Assembly (NCBI RefSeq): GCF_000599865.1
Contig: NZ_JHAC01000026.1
Location: 23,786-87,785, forward strand
Reading direction: 5' to 3'
DNA from: Deinococcus phoenicis
GTDB taxonomy: Bacteria; Deinococcota; Deinococci; Deinococcales; Deinococcaceae
DNA length: 64,000 bases
Shown here piece after piece: positions 9,501 to 24,180 of the stretch. The notes beneath the pieces were generated by a model. That model was not told the origin of the DNA. It saw only the letters and a list, made by a program, of their open reading frames with translations, and searched no databases. The first letter of the stretch is position 1, and every line of letters starts with the position of its first letter. The translations under genes were made by a program, and so were the position numbers.

Positions 9501-9881
9501 CTGTCGCATTCGGTGGAGGTGAGCCGGTCGCGGTCCAGGGCAAGAGTGACCTTATCCGCTTCGCAAGAGCATGCCCGGTCTGTGGCCGGAGGTCCAGAGC
9601 CGTAGGACCAGTGAGGTGCGGTGGCATCCTCCCCCGCCAGACCCCCACTTTCACTCTTGGCTCTGAAATGGCCCTCTAAGGCTCAGCAAAAGGTTTCCCC
9701 AACTTCCTCTCCACAAATGTACCTCGCACGGCCTCTATGGCCCTCCTGTGCCCAAAGAGGGCCATAGAGTTCCTTGGGGTCCGTGGACTTATCAGGTCCG
9801 CCACCCTCAGCGCTGCCCGTCTGGGCAAAACGGGGAGGGCAGGGGGTGGCTCCGCTCCCAACTTGAGGGGCCGCCTCTGAT
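9501..9881. other. Gene-free stretch left of the origin
   Basis: No convincing gene is seen. The stretch holds a 9-bp inverted repeat about 100 bp apart (CAAGAGTGA at 9541-9549 and its complement at 9651-9659) that could be the ends of a decayed miniature element, and the strong hairpin at 9733-9769. Short open frames here lack Shine-Dalgarno sequences and family resemblance. Confidence 0.5.
9733..9769. repeat. 13-bp perfect inverted repeat (hairpin)
   Basis: CTCTATGGCCCTC (9733-9745) and its exact complement GAGGGCCATAGAG (9757-9769) flank an 11-nt loop. There is no T-run on either side, so a rho-independent terminator is unlikely. A related ATGGCCCTCTAAGG lies at about 9669. Lying about 110 bp from the AT-rich origin segment, it could be a protein-binding or structural element of the origin. 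Confidence 0.7.
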
Positions 9882-9980
9882 GTTGATTCTTTTAAAGATT
9901 TAAAAGATAGAAAAGATATTGATGATCATCATCAAGGGGCAGTGCCGAGAGGCGATAAACACGGCGTTTTTCCCGTTTTT

Positions 9981-10361
9981 CGCCTGAGATGTCCGGGCTT
10001 TTCGGGCAAAATCGCCTGAGATGTCCGATAGTCCCCCCTCAAAACCGCCTGAGATGTCCGATACCCCAGGTGCCGAATCGCCTGAGATGTCCGATAGGGG
10101 AAAGCCCCGAATCGCCTGAGATGTCCGGTACCTCTGTCCCACAATCGCCTGAGTTGTCCGATACCTCAGATGCCGAATCGCCTGAGATGTCCGATAGTCC
10201 TCCCTCAAAACCGCCTGAGTTGTCCGGTAGTGCCCCAGGGGCTGTGGAAAACTCAAAAATTATCGGCTGTGTGCGGGTTTTTCCAATTGACCCGAAAAAT
10301 GAGGGCTTCGGATCGCCTGAGATGTCCGATAGTCCCCCCTCAAAACCGCCTGAGTTGTCCG
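9981..10361 (+). repeat. Ten iterons, core CGCCTGAG(A/T)TGTCCG
   Basis: Fifteen-base cores start at 9981, 10013, 10046, 10079, 10113, 10146, 10179, 10212, 10314 and 10347. Spacing is 32-34 bp, about three helical turns, so bound initiators would line up on one face. The single 102-bp gap between the eighth and ninth copies is close to three periods and holds the DnaA-box-like sequence. Seven copies read GAGATG and three GAGTTG. All are in the same orientation, pointing to repA. Confidence 0.93.
10243..10251 (-). promoter_or_regulatory. DnaA-box-like 9-mer
   Basis: TGTGGAAAA on the plus strand reads TTTTCCACA on the minus strand, one mismatch from the TTATCCACA consensus. It lies inside the gap between iterons eight and nine, which is where host DnaA could assist the plasmid-type initiator. 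Confidence 0.5.
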
Positions 10362-10423
10362 ATATCGCATTTTGATGGGGCGGCAGCTATCATGTGGCGT
10401 TTCTGACAGGAGGAAACCCGACC

Positions 10424-11833
10424 TTGGCACCGAGGGCGCGTCAGCCGAAAAAACTGCCGACTCCGCCACAGGAGATCCGGCGGATCGATGAGGCGAATGT
10501 CGGGCGTCTGGGCCTGATCAGTATTCAGGAACGCATCCCGGACAGCTACACCTCATGGAGTGTGGAGTTTGAGGTGGATGGGCGCCCGGCCCGGCTCAGT
10601 TGTGACGCCCTCCCCAAATATGGCGGCGTCCCCCATGGTCTGGACGGTGACATCGCGACCGCCCTGATCGACCTGTATGTCGAGAGTGGCTGTCCGGCAG
10701 ACGGCGTGCTGCTCACGACGGCCTATCAGATTCTCAAGCGTGCGGGGCTGGACGATTCCGGCCGCTACTATCAGAATCTGCGGCAGACGCTCTACCGGCT
10801 CAGGACCTCCACCTACAGCGCCTCGGAAGCGTGGCGGGATCACCGCCGCCGCAGCTGGACGACCGTGACCTTCAACTACATCGAGGCCCTCGAATTCACC
10901 AGCCCCGACGATGAGCTGGGCCTCAGCCGCAGCAGCATGCTGAAGATCAGGCTGGCCGAGTCCATCGTGCGCTCGATTCGTGCCCAGTACACCAAGCCGC
11001 TGGACCTGGAATTTCTCACCAGCCTGGACCGGCCCCTGACGCGCGCGCTGTACCGCCTGCTGGATGCCCGCCGTTACCCGCCCGAGGATCCGCGGCTGCC
11101 TCTGCCGGCCTACACCGTCAATCTGATTACCTGGGCGGAGGCGTGCAAGATCGTCGATCAGCGCAGCAACAAGATCCGTTCCACCCTCAAGGGTGCCCAT
11201 GAGGAGCTGCTGGAGCGGGGATACCTGTCCGCCGTCGAGTACGAGGGGCGCGGGCAAAAGCAGCAGATCACCTACACCTTCGCCGGTGTGGAAGGGCAGC
11301 AGGTGCAGGTGGAGCCGGTGCCCACGACGCCACTGGTCGGGGAACTGCTGGAGTCCCGTGTGTCCCTCGCCGTCGCCCGGCGACTGCTCAGCGAGTATGG
11401 GGAAGAGCATGTGGGGACGCGGCTCCAGAAGTTCCGGCGGCTGATCGCGAGCGGCTACAAGGTGCGGAGCCGCTCCGCGCTGCTCGTCGACGTGATCCGC
11501 GATCAGGAAGGCAAGTATCCGGACGAACCGCCGCTCCCGGACCTGCCGCCAAAGCCCGCCGTCTCCAGTGAGCCGCCCGGGCAGACCCTCGAACTCCGGC
11601 CGGATCCGGCCACGCTCGAAGAGCGGGTGGACGCCGCCCTGAAAACGGTGCAGTTTCTTTTGCGGGACCGCCTCAGCGTGAGCGACTATGCCCGGCTGCG
11701 TCTGGGGCTGATCGTCGGGCAGCCCGACGCGGCCGAGCTGGGTCGCCGGGCGCTGCGGGCCAAGATGGAAGGCCAGCTCAGTGAACTGGCGGCAGAGATT
11801 CTGGACGCTTTGCCGCCAGTCCTGCCGAACTGA
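10424..11833 (+). CDS. repA: Replication initiator protein A (RepA)
   Basis: A 469-residue protein of the replication initiator A family found on Deinococcus secondary replicons. Segments such as RIPDSYTSWSVEFEVDGRPA, LPKYGGVPHGLDGDIATALI and LTRALYRLLDARRY fit winged-helix initiator domains. It should bind the adjacent iterons. An in-frame GTG exists at 10394, but AGGAGG lies 10 nt before a TTG at 10424, which is the better start. The last 100 residues form a proline-rich linker followed by a helical tail. The distance to the last iteron is 62 bp, so iteron binding may also repress repA transcription. Confidence 0.85.
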   Translation: MAPRARQPKKLPTPPQEIRRIDEANVGRLGLISIQERIPDSYTSWSVEFEVDGRPARLSCDALPKYGGVPHGLDGDIATALIDLYVESGCPADGVLLTTAYQILKRAGLDDSGRYYQNLRQTLYRLRTSTYSASEAWRDHRRRSWTTVTFNYIEALEFTSPDDELGLSRSSMLKIRLAESIVRSIRAQYTKPLDLEFLTSLDRPLTRALYRLLDARRYPPEDPRLPLPAYTVNLITWAEACKIVDQRSNKIRSTLKGAHEELLERGYLSAVEYEGRGQKQQITYTFAGVEGQQVQVEPVPTTPLVGELLESRVSLAVARRLLSEYGEEHVGTRLQKFRRLIASGYKVRSRSALLVDVIRDQEGKYPDEPPLPDLPPKPAVSSEPPGQTLELRPDPATLEERVDAALKTVQFLLRDRLSVSDYARLRLGLIVGQPDAAELGRRALRAKMEGQLSELAAEILDALPPVLPN

Positions 11834-12189
11834 ACCGGGCGAAGAGTTCCGGCCCGGCCGACCCTGTCGAGGCCGGAAGGACGACCGGGACGCCCATCTG
11901 ATAGGCTGGGTGACGATGGGCCGGCAGGTTGTCCGCCCCCTCTGCCCTGCTTCTCTTCACGGGGGGCCGGTCGTCCGGCGGCTGGACGCCCCGTGTTTCA
12001 GGAACATCATCTTTGCCCGCCGCTGCTGGGTGCCCCCGGTGCCCAGCCAGGCGGCGACGGCTGCTGGGCGCTTTCCCATGTGGGAAGCCCTTCTTCCGGA
12101 CACGACGTTCAGATCCACCTTTCAGACACGACTCAGACACAAGAGGTGCCGGTACCGCGGCTTTCCCGCGGCGCACCAGACAGGACCCC
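11834..12189 (+). other. Long gap and probable 5' leader of the DEAD-box helicase gene
   Basis: No gene is apparent in this 356-bp stretch, although the helicase frame stays open back to 11929 in atypical sequence. A hairpin of roughly 10 bp with a small bulge (about 12066-12090), followed by TTCTTCC, could terminate repA transcription or attenuate the helicase transcript. Long structured leaders are common for DEAD-box helicase mRNAs. Confidence 0.35.
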
Positions 12190-13842
12190 ATGACCCAGAA
12201 CAAAAAGCAAGAGCAGCAGTTCCGCACCGATCTCTCCTCCACCGAGCCGGCTTCCAGCTCTCGCCAGCGCCACCGGCGCGGTGGAGGGGGCCGCAGTGAA
12301 GGGGACCGGGGCAACCCGGGCAGTCAGGACCGGTCGGGCCTGCAAGCGCCCGCCGCCCCCCTCTCCCCTGCCCCGCCACAGGCTTCTCAGGCGGGCACGG
12401 CTTCTCAGGCGGGCGCGGTGCGGGCCGATTGGCAGGCGCTGCTCGGTGGCCGTGTGCCCACACCGGTGCAGGCCGGGGCCATTCCTGTCCTGCTTGAGGG
12501 GCGGGACGTGATTACCACGGCGCGCACCGGCAGCGGCAAAACGCTGGCTTTCCTGATTCCTGCCGCCGCACGTGGGATCGGTATGACGGCCGTTCGGGGC
12601 CTGCGGCCGGAAGTGCTGGTCGTGACGCCGACGCGGGAACTGGCCGTGCAGATCCGTGACGTGGCCCGCGAACTGGGCATGCCCGCCGGGCGCATCACCG
12701 GCGGCATCACCCCGGCCCAGACCCGCAGCGAGGCGAGTGGCAAGGGGCTGATCGCGGGGACGCCCGGCCGCCTCAAGGACCTGATCAACCGGGGGGAGCT
12801 GAGCCTGGCCGGACTGCGTTACGTGGTGCTCGACGAAGCCGACGAACTGCTCTCGCTGGGCTTCCTGAGAGATGTGGGCGACATCCTGGGCGCGGCTCAG
12901 ACGCAGGTCGGGGCCGGACGCGGACAAGGGAAGTTGCAGATCGCGATGGCCTCGGCCACCTTCCCGGCGGCCATTCGCAGTGTGGCTGAACGGTTCATGC
13001 ACAGGCCCGAGCGCATCGATATCGCTCCGGCCAAACGTGCCGACGAGACGCAGGGCAGCGGGGACGTGCTGGGCGGGGCGACCGGGGCCACCCATCTGCT
13101 GGTCCACACGACCCGCGAGGACGTTCTGGAACTGGCCGCCGCCGAGGCCCGCAGCGCTTTGCAGGCGCCGGGTGGCTGCGTGGTGATTTTCAGCCGCACC
13201 AAATCGCTGGTGAAACGGCGTGCGGCGCGGCTGGGCGAACTGCTGCCCGCCGAGATCGTCAGCCCCCTGGAAGGCAACATGGACCAGAAGAAGCGTGAGC
13301 GCACCATGAGCCTTCTGCGCGAGGGCAAGTCCCGGGTGCTGGTCGCCACCGATATTGCGGGGCGCGGCATCGACCTTCCCGAGGTGCGGCTGGTGATCCA
13401 CATGGACGTGGCTTCCACCGCTGAGGACCATGTTCACCGCTCGGGGCGCACGGCCCGCGCTGGAAGGCCCGGCACGAATCTGGTGCTGCTGATCCCCGAG
13501 CAACGTGGCCTGTGGCAGACGGTGCGCCGCGGTCTGCCCGCCGCCTTGCAGCCGCCACTCAGCCGCGAGGAAGGCCAGATCGACCGCGAGATTCAGGAAA
13601 AGCAGGGCGGGAACAGTGGACAGCGCCAGGGCCGCAGTGGTCCCCGCCAGGGAAGTGCAGCCCCAGCTCAGGGAAGTGGCCGTTCCGAGGGCGGCAGCTC
13701 TCCACAGCACAGCCCCCGCAAGGATGGCAGCCGGGGAAGTAAGAGCCGTTCCGGTGCTGCCTCTTCCGCGTCCCAGAGTGCGGGTGTGGGCGGTGGCCGG
13801 GTGGGGCCGCAACCGGCCCGCAGGCGGGGTGGACGCCGCTGA
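12190..13842 (+). CDS. DEAD-box ATP-dependent RNA helicase
   Basis: A 550-residue helicase with the complete motif set: motif I ARTGSGKT, Ia TPTREL, Ib TPGR, II DEAD, III SAT, V TDIAGRGID and VI HRSGRTARAGR. An N-terminal 80-residue extension rich in Ser, Arg and Gly and a 120-residue C-terminal Gly/Ser/Arg/Gln-rich tail are likely disordered RNA-binding regions. It probably remodels structured RNA in ribosome assembly or mRNA decay. AGGA lies upstream of the ATG at 12190. It stands between repA and parB, and the palindrome at 14023-14056 probably ends its transcript. Confidence 0.92.
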   Translation: MTQNKKQEQQFRTDLSSTEPASSSRQRHRRGGGGRSEGDRGNPGSQDRSGLQAPAAPLSPAPPQASQAGTASQAGAVRADWQALLGGRVPTPVQAGAIPVLLEGRDVITTARTGSGKTLAFLIPAAARGIGMTAVRGLRPEVLVVTPTRELAVQIRDVARELGMPAGRITGGITPAQTRSEASGKGLIAGTPGRLKDLINRGELSLAGLRYVVLDEADELLSLGFLRDVGDILGAAQTQVGAGRGQGKLQIAMASATFPAAIRSVAERFMHRPERIDIAPAKRADETQGSGDVLGGATGATHLLVHTTREDVLELAAAEARSALQAPGGCVVIFSRTKSLVKRRAARLGELLPAEIVSPLEGNMDQKKRERTMSLLREGKSRVLVATDIAGRGIDLPEVRLVIHMDVASTAEDHVHRSGRTARAGRPGTNLVLLIPEQRGLWQTVRRGLPAALQPPLSREEGQIDREIQEKQGGNSGQRQGRSGPRQGSAAPAQGSGRSEGGSSPQHSPRKDGSRGSKSRSGAASSASQSAGVGGGRVGPQPARRRGGRR

Positions 13843-13893
13843 GACCGGTCAGCCTGAGGGGGAGAAGTGAGAGGAAAGGGGAGAGCCTGCCTT

Positions 13894-13911
13894 GTTCTTT
13901 CCGGAAAGAAC
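13894..13911. repeat. Candidate parS centromere site, copy 1
   Basis: GTTCTTTCCGGAAAGAAC is a perfect palindrome; adding the flanking T and A makes 20 bp. The same 20 bp recur at 15789-15808 and 21698-21717 and nowhere else seen in the window. Clustering around parAB makes it the likely ParB-binding site. This copy lies between the helicase gene and the 3' end of parB. Confidence 0.8.
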
Positions 13912-14022
13912 AGCAGCTGCCTGCCTTTCACTCCTGAAACCGGGGCGATGACGGTTCCTGCGGTTTCTGCCCGGCAAGGCCTCCAGCAGGGGAAAGCAGA
14001 TTGACGAGACCAATGGATGAGG

Positions 14023-14060
14023 GGCGCGGCCCGGCAAAGCTTTGCCGGGCCGCGCCTTCT
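14023..14060. terminator. 34-bp perfect palindrome, bidirectional terminator
   Basis: Left arm 14023-14039 and right arm 14040-14056 are exact complements (centre AAGCTT), giving a 17-bp GC-rich stem, followed by TTCTTCT on the plus strand. It sits between the convergent helicase and parB genes, the right place for a shared terminator. Confidence 0.75.
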
Positions 14061-14075
14061 TCTGCTCTGCCCCGT

Positions 14076-14972
14076 TCAGTCTTCGGCTTGCAGCCAGGTG
14101 GGCATCCGCTTCAGCCACCTGTCCAGGTCCGTTCTCTGCTGATCGGTCAGCCCGTTGAACCAGCGGACACTGCCGAACGTGCGTCCCAGGTGATCCAGCT
14201 GCTTTTTGCTGGTGCCCGCCCGTTTCCTGACGGGCGTGAGAGAGGTCAGGAAGGCGCGCAGCTCCTGCCGGGTCGCCCCCGCCAGCGCACGTTCCAGCAG
14301 GGCGGGCCGGTGGTCCTCGGGCGCGGAGGCGATCACGGCGGCGGCGCTGTAGGTCAGGCCGCGCTCGCGCATGGCCGTCAGTACTTCTGCGGGCCACTGC
14401 AAGACCCGGAGTTTGTTCTTGGCGAAGCTCTGCCAGGTTTCACGCCCCAGGAGCGAGAACACCTGCGCGAACACGGCCACGTCTGCCTCTGCCTCGTGGC
14501 GCAGATTGGCGATCAGCCGTTGCCGGGCCTCCTGGGGGGCCACGTTCAGCCGCAGGGCCAGCAGCCGGAGCGCCCCCTCAATCTCGTCCAGCGGATTCAG
14601 ATTCTCGCGTTGGAGGTTCTCGACCAGGCCCACTTCCAGCATCTGCTGGTCGTCAAGCTGGCGCACCAGTGCGGGAACTTCCTGTAACCCGGCCGCGAGG
14701 GCCGCACGGTAACGCCGCTCGCCCGCCGCGATCTCATACCCGCCGCCCGGGGCCGGGCGAACCAGCAGAGGCTGAAGCACGCCCTGTTCCCGGATGCTTT
14801 GCGTCAAGGCCTCCAGTTCCGCCTCGCCAAACTGCCGCCGGGGTTGTCCGGCATATGGGCGTAATTCGCTGAGCGGGAGGGCGCGGCCGTGCTCGGTGGT
14901 CTGCGTCAATCCCTGGGCGTCACCCAGCAGGCCCGCCAGGTTGCCCCGGCGCTCGGGCCGCCGCCGGGTCAT
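14076..14972 (-). CDS. parB: ParB chromosome/plasmid partition protein
   Basis: A 298-residue ParB. The ParB/Srx nuclease-like domain spans about residues 30-120 with the CTP-binding-type motif [12 protein letters not shown] and the adjoining [15 protein letters not shown], followed by a helix-turn-helix ([16 protein letters not shown] region) and a dimerisation tail. It should nucleate on the GTTCTTTCCGGAAAGAAC sites and spread. GGGAGG precedes the ATG, which overlaps the parA stop as ATGA, so parA and parB are coupled. Upstream in-frame sequence is noncoding-like and was excluded. Confidence 0.93.
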   Translation of the reverse strand: MTRRRPERRGNLAGLLGDAQGLTQTTEHGRALPLSELRPYAGQPRRQFGEAELEALTQSIREQGVLQPLLVRPAPGGGYEIAAGERRYRAALAAGLQEVPALVRQLDDQQMLEVGLVENLQRENLNPLDEIEGALRLLALRLNVAPQEARQRLIANLRHEAEADVAVFAQVFSLLGRETWQSFAKNKLRVLQWPAEVLTAMRERGLTYSAAAVIASAPEDHRPALLERALAGATRQELRAFLTSLTPVRKRAGTSKKQLDHLGRTFGSVRWFNGLTDQQRTDLDRWLKRMPTWLQAED

Positions 14973-15739
14973 CCGTTTCCTCCCGCCGGACGCAGGCCCG
15001 CCGCCTGTGCCACGTCGGCGGCGAGACGCTGGACATCGCGGTGGACCGGCGAGCCGGGGGCGTACACACCGACCGGTTGCCCGGCGGTGGTGCTGTCCAG
15101 CCACACGGCCTCGCGCTGCGGCACCGGGGCCGCCAGGGGTGAGAGGTGCGCCTGCAACTCCGTCAGCACCTCCCGGTCATGCAGCCGGCGGGCGTCGTAC
15201 AGCGTGGGCACGTAAAGCGCCACGGTGAGGCCCGGCCGCACATCCCGGTACTCGGCAAACGCCTCGCCCAGGCCAGGCAGTGCGTCCAGGCCTTTCTGGC
15301 GGGTAGGAACAGGCACGACCATCCGGTCAGCGGCCATAGCCCCCAGGATGGAAAGCTGTCCCAGGCTGGGCGGGCTGTCGATCAGGACCACGTCGTACTG
15401 CTCCTGCACGTCCTCCAACGCCCGTCGCAGCCGGGTGTGCGCCCCGACCCGGCCCATCATCTGCCCCTCGGCGAGGGCGAGGCTCACATGCGAGGGCACC
15501 AGGCTCAGGCCGTGGACCCGCAGCGGTGTGGGAAGGGCCTGCCCCTCCACGGCGACCCCATACACGGTCTGCTCGCGCGTGGTGCCCGTCACCCCCAGCC
15601 AGCCGGTCAGATTGGCCTGGGGATCGAGGTCGATCAGCAGGGTGCGCAGGCCCTGGCGGGCGAGTTCATACCCCACGTCCCGGGTGATGCTCGTCTTCCC
15701 GGCCCCGCCCGCGTGGTTAAACACCGTCAGTACGATCAT
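14969..15739 (-). CDS. parA: ParA partition ATPase
   Basis: A 256-residue ParA of the short type without an N-terminal DNA-binding extension. The deviant Walker A reads [10 protein letters not shown] at about residues 8-17, A' is [13 protein letters not shown], and Walker B is [11 protein letters not shown]. It is a nucleoid-bound ATPase that drives ParB-parS complexes to daughter cells. The ATG at 15739 has GGAG close upstream, and GTG 15742 is a possible alternative. A TATCGT -10-like hexamer just upstream suggests a very short or absent leader. A parS copy lies about 50 bp upstream, so ParB may repress the operon. Confidence 0.93.
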   Translation of the reverse strand: MIVLTVFNHAGGAGKTSITRDVGYELARQGLRTLLIDLDPQANLTGWLGVTGTTREQTVYGVAVEGQALPTPLRVHGLSLVPSHVSLALAEGQMMGRVGAHTRLRRALEDVQEQYDVVLIDSPPSLGQLSILGAMAADRMVVPVPTRQKGLDALPGLGEAFAEYRDVRPGLTVALYVPTLYDARRLHDREVLTELQAHLSPLAAPVPQREAVWLDSTTAGQPVGVYAPGSPVHRDVQRLAADVAQAAGLRPAGGNG

Positions 15740-15789
15740 CACTCCGTACGATAGCGCCTGAGTGCGGGTTGCGGCAGCCCAATGGTCCT

Positions 15790-15807
15790 GTTCTTTCCGG
15801 AAAGAAC
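15790..15807. repeat. Candidate parS centromere site, copy 2
   Basis: Identical 18-bp palindrome (20 bp with flanking T/A) in the gap between parA and the divergent metallo-hydrolase gene. The position suggests a double role as partition site and operator of the parAB promoter. Confidence 0.8.
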
Positions 15808-15920
15808 ACAGGTCTCTGGAGGCCCGCTGTCCCCTGGCGTCGGGCTTTTGTGGCTGCTGTCCCGGTGTCAGGTGCGTCCCCCTCTGCTCCAGATCCGGTG
15901 GCAGCCCGTACAGTTGAGAC

Positions 15921-16958
15921 ATGACCGCTGCCCTTTCTCCCCCCCGCTTGGCCCGGCATGTCACGTGCAGCGGCGCGCGGGTCTATACGCTGACTCTGGA
16001 CGCCTTTCCCCACCTCAGCGTGAACGTGTTCCTGGTGGTGATCGGGGAGCGGGACGTGCCCAGCTACACGGCCCTGATTGACACGGGCAGCAGCCAGAGC
16101 GGGAGTACGGAGGGCCTGATGGCGGGCCTCGCCGCCGTGCGGGAACAGTGGGGCGAGCGGTGGAGCTGGGACACGCTGTCACGCATCGTCATCACCCACG
16201 CCCACCTCGACCATGTGGCCGGACTGCCCTTCGTGCGGGCCTTGACGAATGCACCGGTGGCGGCGCACCGGGTGGCCGCGCCGACCATCCAGAACCCGCA
16301 GGCCGCCCGTGAGGCAGCGGTCCTCGGTGTAGAGGAAGAACTGCGCTGGGCGGGCATCGGGGGTGACGAGTATGCTGCCCGGATGCGCAAGCGGGCGGGC
16401 CATCTGATGCTCCCCGTGGGCGTCGCGGTAGAGACGGTCCTGCAAGGCGGAGAGCGGCTCGACGGGCACTTCGGGGTCATCCATACCCCCGGTCATGCGG
16501 GGGGACAGGTCTGCCTGCAACTGGACGATGTCCTGCTCAGCGCCGATCACCTGCTGCCCCACAACTCTCCGCCGCTCCGGGCGGAGCGGGCGCAGCCGTG
16601 GGGTGGGCTGGCTCACTACCTGGCGTCGCTAGACCGGATCGCCGCCCTGGACGGGGTCACGTTGGCGCTCGGAAGTCACGGGGGGCCGATGACCGACTGG
16701 CGGGGCCGTCTCCGGCAACTGCGGGAACGGAACGCGCACAAGCTCCAGGCCGTTCTCGACGCCAGCGATAGGCCCCTGACCGTGCGGGAGCTGACCCTGA
16801 AGCTGTATCCCCGGCTGAACCCCGTCCAGGCCCTCCTGCTGCTCGACCAGACGGGCGCACTGGTGGAGGAACTGGTGCGCCGGGGCCAGCTGGAGGAAGG
16901 GAAAGGGGAGAGGGACACCGAGGGCATGTGGCCGTCTGTCTTCCGGCGCATCCCCTGA
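15921..16958 (+). CDS. MBL-fold metallo-hydrolase
   Basis: A 345-residue metallo-beta-lactamase-fold hydrolase with the metal motif HAHLDH at about residues 91-96, an [16 protein letters not shown] second ligand region and SADHLLPH. The C-terminal 70 residues form a winged-helix-like extension common in the family with glyoxalase or RNase-type relatives; the substrate is unknown. There is no Shine-Dalgarno, but TACAGT ends 6 nt before the ATG, the layout of leaderless Deinococcus mRNAs. It is divergent from parA. Confidence 0.87.
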   Translation: MTAALSPPRLARHVTCSGARVYTLTLDAFPHLSVNVFLVVIGERDVPSYTALIDTGSSQSGSTEGLMAGLAAVREQWGERWSWDTLSRIVITHAHLDHVAGLPFVRALTNAPVAAHRVAAPTIQNPQAAREAAVLGVEEELRWAGIGGDEYAARMRKRAGHLMLPVGVAVETVLQGGERLDGHFGVIHTPGHAGGQVCLQLDDVLLSADHLLPHNSPPLRAERAQPWGGLAHYLASLDRIAALDGVTLALGSHGGPMTDWRGRLRQLRERNAHKLQAVLDASDRPLTVRELTLKLYPRLNPVQALLLLDQTGALVEELVRRGQLEEGKGERDTEGMWPSVFRRIP

Positions 16959-17054
16959 AGCCTTCCCCGAACGTGGTGCTTGGAGGGAGGAGCCTCCTTG
17001 CAGCAGAGCACCCGGCCCAGGCGTGGACCTGAAGCCGGGTGGGTCCGGGGGCGT

Positions 17055-18521
<1,467 letters not shown>

Positions 18522-18551
18522 TGATTTCTCCCAGTCTCAGCGAACTCGGTT

Positions 18552-23270
<4,719 letters not shown>

Positions 23271-24180
23271 CAGGCACTCCTCTCCCGCTTGCGCAAGGCG
23301 CGGTAGGTTTAGAGACTACACACGTTGCATAATTGCCCAGGCCAGTTGTCCAGTTGTGGTAGGCGCAACATTATTTCGTGGGCCGTGATCTGGACCGGAG
23401 GGGACGGGTGGCTGGGACCGAAGCTCGGCCCCCACGGATCTATTCACCAAAACGTATTTTATTGCTTCACCCTGCCGAGCTTTCCGGAGCGGTCTATCAG
23501 GAGAAAGGACCCGCTCACGGCACGGCAGCCCCCGCCTGCTGGATGGCACCTCGGCAGGGCATCCGGGAAGCGTCAGCAAGGACACGCGCTGAAGGGCTGT
23601 CAGAGGGTTTGGACCTGTCCCTTCCCAGCGTCCTGGGCACCGTCGCATCCCGTCATCCCAGGGTCTGATGTGGACGCGGCCCCGCCGCGCTCCTTACGTG
23701 CAGTCCTGGCCCGGACCCGTGCCGTTTCGCTAGAGGGCACTCTTCACGCCATGAGGTCCTGCCGCCTGTCCTCCAGGGCACAGCAGGTGCTGACCAGGGC
23801 TGGCCCACGTTTCTGCACCGGCTCCCGGTGAGAAATGGGGCGGGTGAGGAGTGGCTGAGGCCCGCTTGAAGGTTTAGGCTAAGCCTCCGCAAACAGACGC
23901 TTGATTCCTCACAAAATCAGAAGATGGAAGCGAAAAACTTCTAAAAACAAGGCGGCCTTCGTTACGTTGTGGGCTTTCTAACATCTTTCTTCACATTATT
24001 TTAACTATCCTTCCTGTAAGGTTCATCCGGTTGGTCGTCATTGAATCGGAAGACAACTCTTACATGTGTTGTCGGTTCTGATGACAGCTGTGAAATTTAC
24101 CTCATTGGAAGAGGCGACATGGATGTCGCTGACCGCGCTGTATTGCACCGGTCAGGCGTCCCTTGCCTCAAGGAGAACTC
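23271..24180. other. 910-bp gene-free stretch between gltB and the beta-helix lipoprotein gene
   Basis: It should hold the gltB promoter (right after 23270, minus strand) and the promoter of the lipoprotein gene (AT-rich segment about 23925-24110, plus strand). Open frames at 23325-23831 and 23378-23668 lack ribosome sites and recognisable composition. No repeat, tRNA or mobile element was recognised. Confidence 0.5.

Larger units (their letters stand above)
9882..10361. other. Origin of replication of the secondary replicon
   Basis: The segment combines a strongly AT-rich stretch (about 9882-9936, far below the GC level of the surroundings and suited to unwinding), ten direct repeats (9981-10361), one DnaA-box-like 9-mer (10243-10251) and, immediately downstream, the initiator gene. 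This is the standard build of an iteron-regulated origin. RepA would bind the repeats to open the AT-rich part, and repeat number would limit copy number. Confidence 0.85.

Noticed and set aside
23316..23340. Sigma-54-like TGGGCA...TGCA sequence upstream of gltB
   Set aside because: The GG and GC doublets are 7 bp apart rather than 10, and Deinococcus is not known to have sigma-54.
23325..23831. 168-codon frame in the gap after gltB
   Set aside because: No ribosome site, no family resemblance, composition unlike neighbouring genes.
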